64,000 bases of DNA from DATKMS01 sp035541735 (lineage in GTDB: Bacteria; Desulfobacterota; Binatia; HRBIN30): contig DATKMS010000294.1 of the NCBI GenBank assembly GCA_035541735.1, positions 1 to 64,000 on the forward strand, read 5' to 3'. A program made the translations under genes and the position numbers. This document shows positions 44,838 to 53,817 of this stretch, piece by piece. Positions within the stretch are counted from its first letter, which is position 1; the number at the start of each line of letters is the position of its first letter. The notes under the pieces were generated by a model that saw only the letters and a program-made list of their open reading frames with translations, did no database searches and was not told the DNA's origin.

Positions 44838-46907
44838 CTAGCTGATCGGGCCCATGCAGGGCAACTCGATGCGAAAGACCGTGCCGTGGGGTTCGAGTCG
44901 GGCCACCTCGATCGTGCCCCGATGTGCCATCACGATTTGTTTTGCCACCGCCAAACCGATCCCCGAGCCGTACGCTTTGGTGGTCTCGAACAGGCGAAAT
45001 ACCTCCACCGTGTCGGAAATGCCTGGGCCGGTGTCCGTCACGCTGATGGACACGACATTGCGCGTCGGCGGCGCAATCTGAATTCCGATGCGGCCGGGTC
45101 CCTTGTCGATCGCCTCGATGGCGTTCTTGATCAGGTTGTCGAATACCCGGTGCAGCTTCTCGCGATCTGCGGTGAGCGCCGGCAGATCATGCGCGGCCTC
45201 CAGGGTCAGTGTCATCCTGCGCTCTGCCGCCACCGGTTCCCAGAGGTCGACAACGTCCTGCAGGAGACGGCGCACGTCCACCGGCTTCAAGTCCAGACGT
45301 TGCTCGCGGGAGAACTCCATGAACTCTTTGCTGAGCATATCGAGGCGATGGACTTCCGCGAGGATGCGCTGTACCGGCTTGACGACGGTGCTGATGGTTT
45401 GGGTCGCGTCGCGGGCGGCGCGGCGCAGGATCAGCTGTGCTTGCATGGAGATGGCTGCCAGTGGGTTACCGAGGTCGTGGACGATCTGCGCGGTGATGGC
45501 GCCGATATCAGCCAGGCGCTCGCGTTGCCGATCCAACTTCAGCAACTCGCGCAGGCGTTCTTCTGCGAGTTTGCGTTCGGTGATATCCAGTCCGACCGAC
45601 AACAAGCCGACCACGCCGCCGTGCGCGTCCTTCAGGGTCTTGGAGTACCATTCGATCTCGTGTTCAGCGCCGTTCTTGGCGACGATGGGGTTGACGTTAC
45701 CGCGTACGTGCATGTCGCTGACGGCGCCGGAAAACAGCGCGCGGATGCGGTCGCGATCACGGTCGGGCAGGAATGTCGTAAACCAGTCTCTGCCCTGCAC
45801 CTCCTGCAGGGAGTACCCCGAGATCTCCTGCATGAATGGGTTGAAGCGCACGATCCGTCCGTCAGTATCCAGCACCAGCACGATCAGCTGGGCGGTTTCC
45901 ACCAGACTCTCCGCAAAGTCGCGCTCGCGGCGCAGCGCTTCTTCGGCTTCCTTGCGGGCCGTGATGTCGCGGACGATCCCGGTGAACACGCGACGGTCGC
46001 CGAGGAGCACTTCGCTGACGGCGAGATCGAGCGGGAACGTCGTGCCATCTTTGTGCTGGCCTACCACTTCGCGACCGATGCCGATGATCTTGCGCTTGCC
46101 GGTGCGCAGGTACGTAGCGAGGTAGGCGTCATGCTCCTCCCGATACGGCGGGGGCAGGAGCATCTTGACGGGCTGACCGATCACTTCCTCGGGCGCGAAA
46201 CCGAACAGCTGCGCGGCCGCGGGATTGAACGACTGCACGATGCCCTGGTCGTCGATGATGATGATCCCGTCCGCGGCGGTGTCGACGATGGCGCGGAGTC
46301 TGGCTTCGCTATCGCGCAACGCGGTTTCGCTGCGCTTGCGCGCGGTGATGTCGCGCAGCAGCCAGCGGATACCGGTCACCTGGCGTCGTGGTCCGGGCAC
46401 AACCCCGGCGCTCAAACCGATGGCGATCGGCTTGCCATCCTGCTGCTGGAGGGCGACTTCCCAGTCAACGAGCCGATCCACACGACCGTCTTGCAAGCGT
46501 TCCAGGTGTGCCTGAAAGGTACGCCGCTGTGTTGGGGCCACCAACCCCGCGAGCGGCTTGCCGACCAGGAGGTGCCGGTCACGGTGCAGCAAGGTAGCTG
46601 CAACGGTGTTCACCTCTTGGATCATTCCGGCGGAATCAGTGACCACGTACCCATCGGGGGCAGACTCGAACAAGTCCTCATAGCGTCGGCGTTGCGCCTC
46701 GATCGCGTCGCGCGAGGCCGCCCGCTCTTCGCTCTGCGCCCGCAGCTTTTCCGACGTGGCCTGCAGCTCCTCCAAGGACTGCGTCAGCTCCGTGAGCGCT
46801 GCCTGCAGCAATGGCTGCGCTCTGCCCGAAGCCCCCCCCTTTGCACGTAGCGCCTCCAGGAGGCGGCGCGCGGTGAGAATCTGTGTCGCGAAGATGTCGT
46901 ACCTCAT
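44838..46907 (-). CDS. Multi-PAS sensor histidine kinase
   Basis: 689 aa, no membrane span, so cytoplasmic. N-terminal coiled coil (about 30-75), three PAS domains (about 75-190, 200-320, 330-447, each ending DITxRK or similar), then a HisKA-like domain with His477 in IVHDLGNPLAAI and an HATPase domain (DNLIKNAIEAI, DTGPGIS, GSGIGLAVAKQIV). The PAS2 ending and linker resemble FixL/NtrB-type sensors. No response regulator gene is in the window. Ligand or signal unknown; PAS domains could bind haem or flavin. Confidence 0.93.
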   Translation of the reverse strand: MRYDIFATQILTARRLLEALRAKGGASGRAQPLLQAALTELTQSLEELQATSEKLRAQSEERAASRDAIEAQRRRYEDLFESAPDGYVVTDSAGMIQEVNTVAATLLHRDRHLLVGKPLAGLVAPTQRRTFQAHLERLQDGRVDRLVDWEVALQQQDGKPIAIGLSAGVVPGPRRQVTGIRWLLRDITARKRSETALRDSEARLRAIVDTAADGIIIIDDQGIVQSFNPAAAQLFGFAPEEVIGQPVKMLLPPPYREEHDAYLATYLRTGKRKIIGIGREVVGQHKDGTTFPLDLAVSEVLLGDRRVFTGIVRDITARKEAEEALRRERDFAESLVETAQLIVLVLDTDGRIVRFNPFMQEISGYSLQEVQGRDWFTTFLPDRDRDRIRALFSGAVSDMHVRGNVNPIVAKNGAEHEIEWYSKTLKDAHGGVVGLLSVGLDITERKLAEERLRELLKLDRQRERLADIGAITAQIVHDLGNPLAAISMQAQLILRRAARDATQTISTVVKPVQRILAEVHRLDMLSKEFMEFSREQRLDLKPVDVRRLLQDVVDLWEPVAAERRMTLTLEAAHDLPALTADREKLHRVFDNLIKNAIEAIDKGPGRIGIQIAPPTRNVVSISVTDTGPGISDTVEVFRLFETTKAYGSGIGLAVAKQIVMAHRGTIEVARLEPHGTVFRIELPCMGPIS

Positions 46908-46923
46908 CGGCAGTCGTACAAAA

Positions 46924-46954
46924 GCCAGTAGTCAGTGATCAGTACCCAGTGACC
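46924..46954. repeat. CAGTGATCAGT word repeat, single arm
   Basis: Overlapping copies of CAGTGATCAGT, CCAGTGACC and CAGTAGTCAGTG between the kinase and NamZ genes, the same word as the inverted repeat at 9418-9493, 37 kb away. Confidence 0.7.
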
Positions 46955-46992
46955 CTAAGCAGAGGTCAGAGCCTGATGTGCACAAGCTTTGC

Positions 46993-48198
46993 CTAGCGAT
47001 AAAGCAATACCGTTTCACGTTCCTCGCGCCAAGCGTTTTCGTCGTGGCCAGCGAGTGCGTCCAGGTCACCGGGTGTGGAATCGGGGTCGTCGACCCACGC
47101 GCGCAGCAACTCGCTACCGTTGATCACGTCGATTGCCAAGCGACCGGGTTCGTATTCGTACGTGAAGTTGCGCCAAAGGTCATAGTCCGGTCGCAAGCCG
47201 CGCAGCGCCTTGAATGCCAGGGCGATGAGGCGCCACGGGCGGAAGGCGTCGTGCTCGTATGCCGGGTCGTCGACATGGATCTGCAGCCCGGCGCACAATG
47301 TGCCCGCATGCTTGTGGAACGTGGGCTCGAACCAGCAGCTCCGCAGCCGACAGCCGCGCAGCCATTCTGGGGCGAGTCGGACCATGGCTGCCAGCAGCAC
47401 CGGCGGCTCGATGTCCGGCGCCCCGAACAGCTCGAGTGGGCGCGTCGTACCGCGCCCCTCCGACAGTGTCGTGCCTTCCACGAGCACGGTGCCCGCATAG
47501 CAGCGTGCCATCCACGGATTGGGGGCGTTCGGGCTCGGATTGACCCAGGTGCGCTCGCCAAGCGGCCACCCATAGCCCGGAGGGCGCGCCGGTTCCCACC
47601 CGTCCATGGTGATGATCTCGACCTCGGCATCGAGACGCAAGGTGCGCACGAACCAGCGCGCTAGCTCGCCGAGCGTCAGACCATGCCGCATCGGCAAGGG
47701 ACCCGCACCGACGAAGCTCTCGCAGCCGGGGCGTAGTCGCAACCCTTCGACCACGCGCCCCGCCGGGTTGGGCCGGTCGAGGACCCACACTGTCTTACGA
47801 TGCACGGCCGCCGCTTCGAGTACGTAGCGCAACGTCGTGACAAAGGTGTAGATGCGGCAGCCGAGGTCCTGCAGGTCGACGAGCAGCACATCGAAACTGT
47901 CCATCATCGTCGCCGTCGGGCGCCGCACGGTGCCGTAGAGGCTGAAGACCGGGATACCGTGCGCTGGGTCGATGAAGTCCGGCGACTCGATCATATTGTC
48001 CTGCTTGTCGCCGCGCAGCCCGTGCTGCGGGCCAAAGGCCGCCGTCAGCTGGATGTCGTCGAGCATCGCGAGCGCATCGAGCGTGTGGGTGAGGTCGTCG
48101 GTCACTGAGGCCGGGTGGGCCAGTAACGCCACACGGCGCCCGGCGAGCGGTTTTCGAAGCGCCGGTTCCGCCACCAGGCGATCGATGCCGAATCGCAT
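46993..48198 (-). CDS. namZ: Exo-beta-N-acetylmuramidase NamZ family (DUF1343)
   Basis: 401 aa without a clear signal peptide. DUF1343 landmarks: ALLAHPASVTDDLTHTLDAL, FGPQHGLRGDKQDNM, IPVFSLYGTVRRPT, DVLLVDLQDLGCRIYTFVTT, VLDRPNPAGR, CYAGTVLVEGTTLSEGRGTT and the C-terminal lobe with CAGLQIHVDD. Characterised relatives (NamZ) release MurNAc from the non-reducing end of peptidoglycan fragments for recycling. The lack of a visible export signal points to cytoplasmic recycling or non-canonical export. A DOMON-like gene lies 9 nt upstream. Confidence 0.88.
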   Translation of the reverse strand: MRFGIDRLVAEPALRKPLAGRRVALLAHPASVTDDLTHTLDALAMLDDIQLTAAFGPQHGLRGDKQDNMIESPDFIDPAHGIPVFSLYGTVRRPTATMMDSFDVLLVDLQDLGCRIYTFVTTLRYVLEAAAVHRKTVWVLDRPNPAGRVVEGLRLRPGCESFVGAGPLPMRHGLTLGELARWFVRTLRLDAEVEIITMDGWEPARPPGYGWPLGERTWVNPSPNAPNPWMARCYAGTVLVEGTTLSEGRGTTRPLELFGAPDIEPPVLLAAMVRLAPEWLRGCRLRSCWFEPTFHKHAGTLCAGLQIHVDDPAYEHDAFRPWRLIALAFKALRGLRPDYDLWRNFTYEYEPGRLAIDVINGSELLRAWVDDPDSTPGDLDALAGHDENAWREERETVLLYR

Positions 48199-48207
48199 AG
48201 CGCGCGC

Positions 48208-48780
48208 TTAGCGCGGATCGCGCATGGAGTCCACGGTCAGGGCAAAGGCATCGCCATGATGGAAGTCGGGTGTGCCCGGCGGATGCCGTAGGGCCCAGTA
48301 CGATAGGCTGCCGCTGGCGTCTTCGATCACCGCCGAGAGCGCCAGGCGAAGTGCTGCCGTCGAATGGCTGGCTGAAAAGCCATTGAGGTGCACGACGGTA
48401 TCGAGTTCGAGGCGGTCTGCCAGCCGGCGCACGTGCACCGCCGGCGCCACCGCTTGGTCGCGCGGCGGTACCCTCTTACGGTAGCGTTCGAATGCGTACA
48501 CGGCCCACTCGCTCGAAGGCGCGAAGTTGAACTCGTGATACGCGGGCGTGTCGTTCAGCGCGATGAACGCTTCGAAGCATGTATGTTCCCAGAGGCCGTG
48601 CGTCATGCGAGCCTCGCGGGGCGCTGGGATGCGCAGCCGGCTCAGATCCGCTTCGAGAACGAAGGCAATCACGAGCAGCGCATCCGGTAAGCGGCGAACG
48701 CGGGCGGTGATGCCCCGTACGGCGTGAGCCGGCGTCTGTGGGTGGCAGGTGAGTGCGACGGGCCGCGACGCGGCAGTCAT
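48208..48780 (-). CDS. DOMON-like domain protein
   Basis: 190 aa from ATG 48780. Matches the DOMON-like type 9 carbohydrate-binding fold: LVIAFVLEADLSRLRIP, THGLWEHTCFEAFI, YHEFNFAPSSEWAVYAF and SYWALRHPPGTPDFHHGDAF. The ligand may be a sugar or haem. Its stop is 9 nt before the NamZ start codon, which implies one transcript; a link with muropeptide sugar is inferred, not shown. Confidence 0.8.
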   Translation of the reverse strand: MTAASRPVALTCHPQTPAHAVRGITARVRRLPDALLVIAFVLEADLSRLRIPAPREARMTHGLWEHTCFEAFIALNDTPAYHEFNFAPSSEWAVYAFERYRKRVPPRDQAVAPAVHVRRLADRLELDTVVHLNGFSASHSTAALRLALSAVIEDASGSLSYWALRHPPGTPDFHHGDAFALTVDSMRDPR

Positions 48781-48808
48781 GGTACGAGCAGGAATCGGCG
48801 GTGTGGAC

Positions 48809-49081
48809 CTACAGCCGTGGCGCGATGCGTTCGACCGCTTGGGCCGAGGTGATGACGGGAACCACCTCGAAATCCGCCAGGTCGCTCCACCGGGCGATCC
48901 ACTGTTCGATGAGAAGATGATCTTCGCACTCCATGAGCTGGTAGCACGTTGTGATGTCCGATGTGACCCAGCTCGCAACATATTGCAGGCCAGGCGGTGC
49001 GAGCCTGCCCTCATCCCTGAACCGCCGGTACACCGGTACCGGGTCGCCGTGCTTGAAGCTCTCGATGATCATGTAGAGCAT
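48809..49081 (-). CDS. DUF3303 family protein
   Basis: 90 aa. MLYMIIESFKHGDPVPVYRR, GLQYVASWVTSD and CYQLMECEDHLLIEQWIARW match the DUF3303 consensus (small dimeric ferredoxin-like alpha/beta barrel proteins). Cytoplasmic, function unknown. It lies 28 nt upstream of the DOMON-like gene on the same strand. Confidence 0.85.
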   Translation of the reverse strand: MLYMIIESFKHGDPVPVYRRFRDEGRLAPPGLQYVASWVTSDITTCYQLMECEDHLLIEQWIARWSDLADFEVVPVITSAQAVERIAPRL

Positions 49082-49236
49082 CGTCTGCCCCTCGCTTCCG
49101 TGCTGGCACTGTAGCCGGTTGGGCGCCGGTGCCGCAAAGCACCTTTACTCAGCCCGCGGCGCCCGCCACAATCGTGCTGGCATCTTCCCGCGCCTCGTTC
49201 CTTGCCCGATACCTCGATGCCGCAAGGAGGGCTGTC

Positions 49237-50484
49237 ATGGCGGACAATCACGATGGGTACGACTGGTTCAATCGGCGCGCCCTGCTGCGCGGCGCGGCGG
49301 CCGGTGGGTTGGCACTGGCGGCCGGCTGTAAGTACGATACGCAGCTGTTCTTGCTCGGCGATACTCCCCGCGCGAAGTCTCAAGATCCACGCTGGGCCGA
49401 TGCGCGCGTGCGCGCTTACCGGCCCCTCGGGCGAACGGGTTTCAGCATGTCGGACATCTCCTTCGGCTGCGCCGGTCTGGACGATGCCGGCGTGGCGCAG
49501 CGCGGGGTCGAGCGCGGCATCACCTATTTCGATACCTCACCCGACTACTCGAACGCCGGCTCCGAGAAGGCCCTGGGGCAAGGGATCCGCGGCACGCCGC
49601 GGGACCAGCTGTTCGTCGTATCGAAGTTCTGCACCGCTGACGGACATCTTCCCAACGACACGCCAGTTCCGCAGGTCATTGCCGCCGTCGATGCCAGCCT
49701 GCAGCGGCTGGGTACCGACCACATCGACCTGATCCACATCCACGCGGTCAACTCGCTCGATCGTCTGATGGCCCCCAACATCCACGAAGGCTTCGACCGC
49801 CTGAAGCAAGCCGGCAAAGTGCGCTTCCTCGGTGTGTCGAGCCACACGCCGGACCTGGAGACGGTCATGGCGCACGCCGTCGACAGCGGCCGCTTCGACG
49901 TCATCATGGTCGCCTACAACTTCAAGAACTGGCCCGACCTGCGCAATATCTTCCACCGTGCTCACGAGCGCGGCGTCGGCGTGGTGGCGATGAAGACGCT
50001 CAAGGGGGCGCGGCACTCGCAGCTGGCCGACTTCACGCCGACGGAGCGCGAGTCGTTCGCCCAGGCCGCCTTCAAGTGGGTGCTTTCCAATCCCGACGTC
50101 AGCGGCTTGGTGGTCTCGATGAGCACCTATCAGCAAGTCGACGAGTACCTGTTCGCGTCGGGGCAACCGCTGACCACGGCGGATCTCAACCTGCTGGAGA
50201 AGTACGACCGCTTGGTTGCCAGGGACTACTGCCGGCCTGGTTGCGGCACCTGTCTCGACCACTGTCCGTTCGGTGTGCCGGTGGACGACGTGATGCGCTA
50301 CACGATGTATGCGGAGAACTACGGCTGGGAGAAGCAAGCGATGCGGCTGTACGCGCAGATCGACCCCGCACGGCGAGCCGATCATTGCCTGGCCTGTGCG
50401 GCACCCTGCGAGCCGGCGTGCGACTTCGGCCTGCCGATCCGCGACAAGCTGGTGCGGGCCGAGCAGCTGCTGAGCTGGGAATGA
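49237..50484 (+). CDS. Tat-exported aldo/keto reductase with C-terminal ferredoxin domain
   Basis: 415 aa. ATG with AAGGAGG upstream. Twin Arg at 13-14 (NRRALLRG), hydrophobic stretch and lipobox LAAG-Cys31 predict a Tat-exported lipoprotein. AKR domain: FSMSDISFGCAGL, YFDTSPDYSNAGSEKALG, DLIHIHAVNS, VRFLGVSSHTPDL, FKWVLSNPDVSGLVVSM. C-terminal Cys clusters CRPGCGTCLDHCPFG and CLACAAPCEPACDFG could ligate two [4Fe-4S] clusters. Such AKR/Fe-S fusions are known; export as a lipoprotein implies a redox role at the outer face of a membrane. Substrate unknown. Confidence 0.9.
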   Translation: MADNHDGYDWFNRRALLRGAAAGGLALAAGCKYDTQLFLLGDTPRAKSQDPRWADARVRAYRPLGRTGFSMSDISFGCAGLDDAGVAQRGVERGITYFDTSPDYSNAGSEKALGQGIRGTPRDQLFVVSKFCTADGHLPNDTPVPQVIAAVDASLQRLGTDHIDLIHIHAVNSLDRLMAPNIHEGFDRLKQAGKVRFLGVSSHTPDLETVMAHAVDSGRFDVIMVAYNFKNWPDLRNIFHRAHERGVGVVAMKTLKGARHSQLADFTPTERESFAQAAFKWVLSNPDVSGLVVSMSTYQQVDEYLFASGQPLTTADLNLLEKYDRLVARDYCRPGCGTCLDHCPFGVPVDDVMRYTMYAENYGWEKQAMRLYAQIDPARRADHCLACAAPCEPACDFGLPIRDKLVRAEQLLSWE

Positions 50485-50511
50485 ACCGGTGAGCCTTGGT
50501 CCAAAATAGCG

Positions 50512-50649
50512 CACCGCAGAGGACGCAGAGTAAAGCGCTCGAAGGGGTAGTGAACGAGTTTCCCGGTAGCTCATTGGAATGAGTGTTTACGAGTTTCCTT
50601 CCTACAACAGGCTTGTTTATCCTCTGTGGCCTCCGCGTTCTCTGCGGTG
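50512..50649. repeat. Imperfect inverted repeat of CACCGCAGAG words
   Basis: Arms 50512-50530 and 50631-50649 are reverse complements at 17 of 19 positions (CACCGCAGAGGACGCAGAG). They bracket about 100 bp with no gene, just after the AKR gene. Confidence 0.75.
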
Positions 50650-50756
50650 AGATTCTTCCCTCGGATTAGTAGTAATGTGACGTGGGCGAGGCCGCGTCGC
50701 TCAGTTGCGCCACGCCGGGATCTGGCGCAATGTGCCGGCCGGATTGTTGATGCGCG

Positions 50757-52163
50757 ATGAGTGCCAAACCCGCCGTAGTCGCACAGTTGTCACCGCCGGC
50801 TGCCGTTCCCCGCGGTCGCCGCGACGAACCGGAACAATTGCTGGCGATGTCGCCGTCGCGGGCGATCTTCCGCCTGGCTACGCCGACCACGCTGGTGATG
50901 CTCATCGCCGCCACCTCCAACGTGCTCTACACCTACTACGTCAGCCGCATTGGCGCCGACGCGATTGCTGCGGTGTCGCTGGTGTTTCCAATCGCGCTGC
51001 TGGCCATCACCGCCATGGGAGGTGGCATCGGTGCGGGCGCTGCGTCTGCGGTCGCCCGCGCCCTGGGCGCCGGTCGGAAGCACGAAGCCACCGCGGTTGC
51101 CGAGCACGCCCTGGTCCTCAGTGTGGTCATCGGCATCGTCTTCGGGTTGGTGATTCTGATAGGCGCCCCGACGCTCTTCCAACTGATGGGAGGGCGTGGG
51201 GCGGTGCTGCAGAGCGCCGTCATGTTCGCCCGGGTGTTGTTCGGCGGCGCCGTGATCACCTTCGTCGGCGCCATGTTCGACAGCATCATGCGCGGCGAAG
51301 GGAACGTTCGGGTGCCGGCGATTTGGTCGAGCACCTCGCTGCTGCTGCAGATCGTCCTCACGCCGCTGTTCATGTTCGTCGCCGGTCTGGGACTGATTGG
51401 CGCACCCCTGGCGATGCTCGCTAGCCAGTTCCTCGCCACCATCCCGCGTGCCCGCTACGTCTTCGGGGGTGGCGGTGTGGTGCATCCGGCACCGCTGCCA
51501 CGCACCTTTGCCCTGGCGCCGTTGGGCGAGATCTTGCGCGTCGGCGTTCCGGCCTCCCTCGCCACGATGATCAACTACGTGGGGATGATGGTGCTTACGG
51601 GGGTGCTGGCGCGCTTTGGTGAGGCGCATCTAGCCGCCTACGGGTTGGGCACGCGCCTGGATTTCTTGTTGCTGTCGTTTGCGTATGGCTTCGGTGCGGC
51701 GGTGCTGACGCTGGTCGGGTTGGTGACCGGTGCCGGCCACCCCGATCGGGCGCTCACCTATATCACGCGCGCCGGCGTCATCATCGTCGGCTTGCTCACC
51801 ATCCCGGGTGTCCTCTTGTGGTGGCGGCCGGGTTTGTGGCTCGGTATCTTCACGAACGACCCTGGTATCCAAGCGGTCGGAGCCGCATACTTCCGCAGCA
51901 TCGGCCCGTCGTATCCGTTCATGGGTGTTGCCATGGTCACCGCTTTCGCCTTTCAGGGACTCGGGCGCGCCACCGCGCCGTTGGTGTGGATGATCGTGCG
52001 CGTCATTGGCGTGGTCGCCGTGGCGCTCACCTGCACGCAATGGTTTGGCTTGGGCGACCGAGCGGTGTTCCTCACCGTGGCTGCGGGCAATGTCATCTCG
52101 GCGGCGGTCATGGCCAGTCTCTTTCTACGCGTGCAATATCGCATCCGTACTCGCCCCGAGTAG
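50757..52163 (+). CDS. MATE-family efflux transporter
   Basis: 468 aa, 12 predicted membrane spans in two homologous halves. First half FRLATPTTLVMLIAATSNVL, SRIGADAIAAVSLVFPIAL, FDSIMRGEGNVRVP; second half RVGVPASLATMINYVGMM, GLGTRLDFLLLSFAYGFGAA and PFMGVAMVTAFAFQGLGRAT. Na+ or H+ driven exporter in the inner membrane; the substrate (drug or metabolite) is unpredictable. An N-terminal extension of about 30 residues is cytoplasmic. Confidence 0.92.
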   Translation: MSAKPAVVAQLSPPAAVPRGRRDEPEQLLAMSPSRAIFRLATPTTLVMLIAATSNVLYTYYVSRIGADAIAAVSLVFPIALLAITAMGGGIGAGAASAVARALGAGRKHEATAVAEHALVLSVVIGIVFGLVILIGAPTLFQLMGGRGAVLQSAVMFARVLFGGAVITFVGAMFDSIMRGEGNVRVPAIWSSTSLLLQIVLTPLFMFVAGLGLIGAPLAMLASQFLATIPRARYVFGGGGVVHPAPLPRTFALAPLGEILRVGVPASLATMINYVGMMVLTGVLARFGEAHLAAYGLGTRLDFLLLSFAYGFGAAVLTLVGLVTGAGHPDRALTYITRAGVIIVGLLTIPGVLLWWRPGLWLGIFTNDPGIQAVGAAYFRSIGPSYPFMGVAMVTAFAFQGLGRATAPLVWMIVRVIGVVAVALTCTQWFGLGDRAVFLTVAAGNVISAAVMASLFLRVQYRIRTRPE

Positions 52164-52184
52164 CAAGCGGTTGACTTCTCATGC

Positions 52185-52730
52185 ATGCCGGACGAGTCTC
52201 TATCCATGTCGGCGGGGCATGATGTGACCAAGCTGCTGGGTTCTGTCACCGTCGTGTTCATCGGGATGCTGGTCCTCCCACGCGGGCTCCAGGCGCGTTG
52301 GGAGGGCAAAGAGGACAGCAAGCCCGAAGCAGTTTTGGAGAGCATGAGCGAGAAGGAGTTGTTCGACGAAGCCTTCGACGTGTGCGTCCGCCGTGCCATG
52401 ATGGAGCACCAGGGAAACGATGCGTCCGATCTCGGCAGCGGCAGCACCGACGCGTCCGATTACTTAGGGGTGATCTATCAGGTCGCAGGGAAGAAGCATG
52501 ATGGAATCGCACCGTCATGGATGCTGGAGCTGACCGCCGCGCACACCGTCAAGAAGTGCCAAAACGCGTTTCGCAGCTTCCTCGCCATGGAGGAACCGGT
52601 GGCACCGACACCGGCAAAGAAGACCGTGCGGCGCCTGGCAAAGAAGACGGCGCCCTCGCCGCGGCACACTGATTCCCTGGAACAACTGCCGCCCTGGCTG
52701 GCTCCACAGCGCCCGGCGCCGTCACCGTGA
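52185..52730 (+). CDS. Hypothetical protein with N-terminal hydrophobic segment
   Basis: 181 aa, or about 174 if ATG 52206 is used. A weak hydrophobic segment (LLGSVTVVFIGMLVL) near the N-terminus could be an anchor or signal. The core (EKELFDEAFDVCVRRAMMEH, GVIYQVAGKKHDG, WMLELTAAHTVKKCQNAFRS) is helical with two Cys; the tail is Pro/Lys rich. Unrecognised. It follows the MATE gene by 21 nt. Confidence 0.55.
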   Translation: MPDESLSMSAGHDVTKLLGSVTVVFIGMLVLPRGLQARWEGKEDSKPEAVLESMSEKELFDEAFDVCVRRAMMEHQGNDASDLGSGSTDASDYLGVIYQVAGKKHDGIAPSWMLELTAAHTVKKCQNAFRSFLAMEEPVAPTPAKKTVRRLAKKTAPSPRHTDSLEQLPPWLAPQRPAPSP

Positions 52731-52824
52731 GCCGGTGCGAACGGACGCCGCGTAAGGCGATGCGCCAGCGGCCCATGACCGGCTGCGCCGGGCGTGTTAG
52801 CATCGCTGTCTCGGAGGTGGGCGC

Positions 52825-53604
52825 ATGGCGTACGTTCTGGCGGAGTTGGCGGACGAGATTGGCACCGTAACGTTCAACCACGACGCACACCGGAACGCGC
52901 TCAGCAGAGCCTTCATCGAGGAACTTCTCGCGGCGCTCGAGCGCCTGAGTGGAGCAAAGGTCCGCGTCGTCGTCCTGCGGGCCCGCCCCGGAACCACTGT
53001 GTGGTCCGCGGGCCACGACCTCCGGGAGCTTCCCAAGACAGGCGCCGATCCGTTGGCCTATTCCGACCCGGTCGAGCGTGTGATCCGCGCCATCGAGCAC
53101 TTCCCCACGCCGGTCCTCGGCATGATCGACGGGAGCGTCTGGGGCGGGGCGTTCGAGCTGGCGCTGGTGTGCGACCTGCTCGTGGGCACGCGCAACGCCT
53201 CCTTCGCGATCACGCCCGCCAAGATCGGACTGCCGTACAACTCCACCGGGCTACTCCACTTCATCAACGCGCTGGGCATGAACACGGTCAAGGAGATGTT
53301 CTTCACGGCCCGCCCGATCAACGCCGAGCGCGCCCTGCAGCTCGGTATCTTGAACCGCCTCGTCGAGCCCAGCGACCTCGAATCCGTCACCTACGAGCTG
53401 GCACGTGCAATCGCCGCCAACTCGCCGCTGAGCATTCGCGTCGTCAAGGAACAGCTGCGCATTCTCGGCAACGCACATCCGTTGAGCCCGGAGACCTTCG
53501 AGCGTATCCAGGGCCTGCGGCAGGCGGTCTTCGACAGCCATGACTATCGCGAGGGCACCAGCGCGATCGTGGAAAAGCGCCGGCCGGTGTTTATCGGCGA
53601 ATGA
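52825..53604 (+). CDS. scpB: Methylmalonyl-CoA decarboxylase
   Basis: 259 aa, GGAGG before the ATG. Close in motif order to E. coli YgfG/ScpB, which decarboxylates (R)-methylmalonyl-CoA to propionyl-CoA: WSAGHDLRELP (His64), GSVWGGAFELAL, ITPAKIGLPYN (Tyr138) and VVKEQLRILGNAH, ERIQGLRQAVFDS near the end. The residues corresponding to E. coli His66 and Tyr140 are present. No methylmalonyl-CoA mutase or CoA transferase lies in the window, so its pathway partners are elsewhere. Confidence 0.92.
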   Translation: MAYVLAELADEIGTVTFNHDAHRNALSRAFIEELLAALERLSGAKVRVVVLRARPGTTVWSAGHDLRELPKTGADPLAYSDPVERVIRAIEHFPTPVLGMIDGSVWGGAFELALVCDLLVGTRNASFAITPAKIGLPYNSTGLLHFINALGMNTVKEMFFTARPINAERALQLGILNRLVEPSDLESVTYELARAIAANSPLSIRVVKEQLRILGNAHPLSPETFERIQGLRQAVFDSHDYREGTSAIVEKRRPVFIGE

Positions 53605-53817
53605 CCCCATCGACGACCGCGGCCGGGCGCTCGCCGGCTGGGAGAGAGCCCGGCGCTCCAGCCTGCGCGAGCCTCTGTTGACGACCCTGCCGTCGCACTG
53701 CACGTCCTCAGTTCGGCATTGCGACCGTCAGCCAAACATGCCAACGTCTCTGCCAAAGAGTGAGACACTCGTGACCGACGGACTGAGTGCAGCGCCCGCC
53801 GGCGAAGGGGCTTTCAA

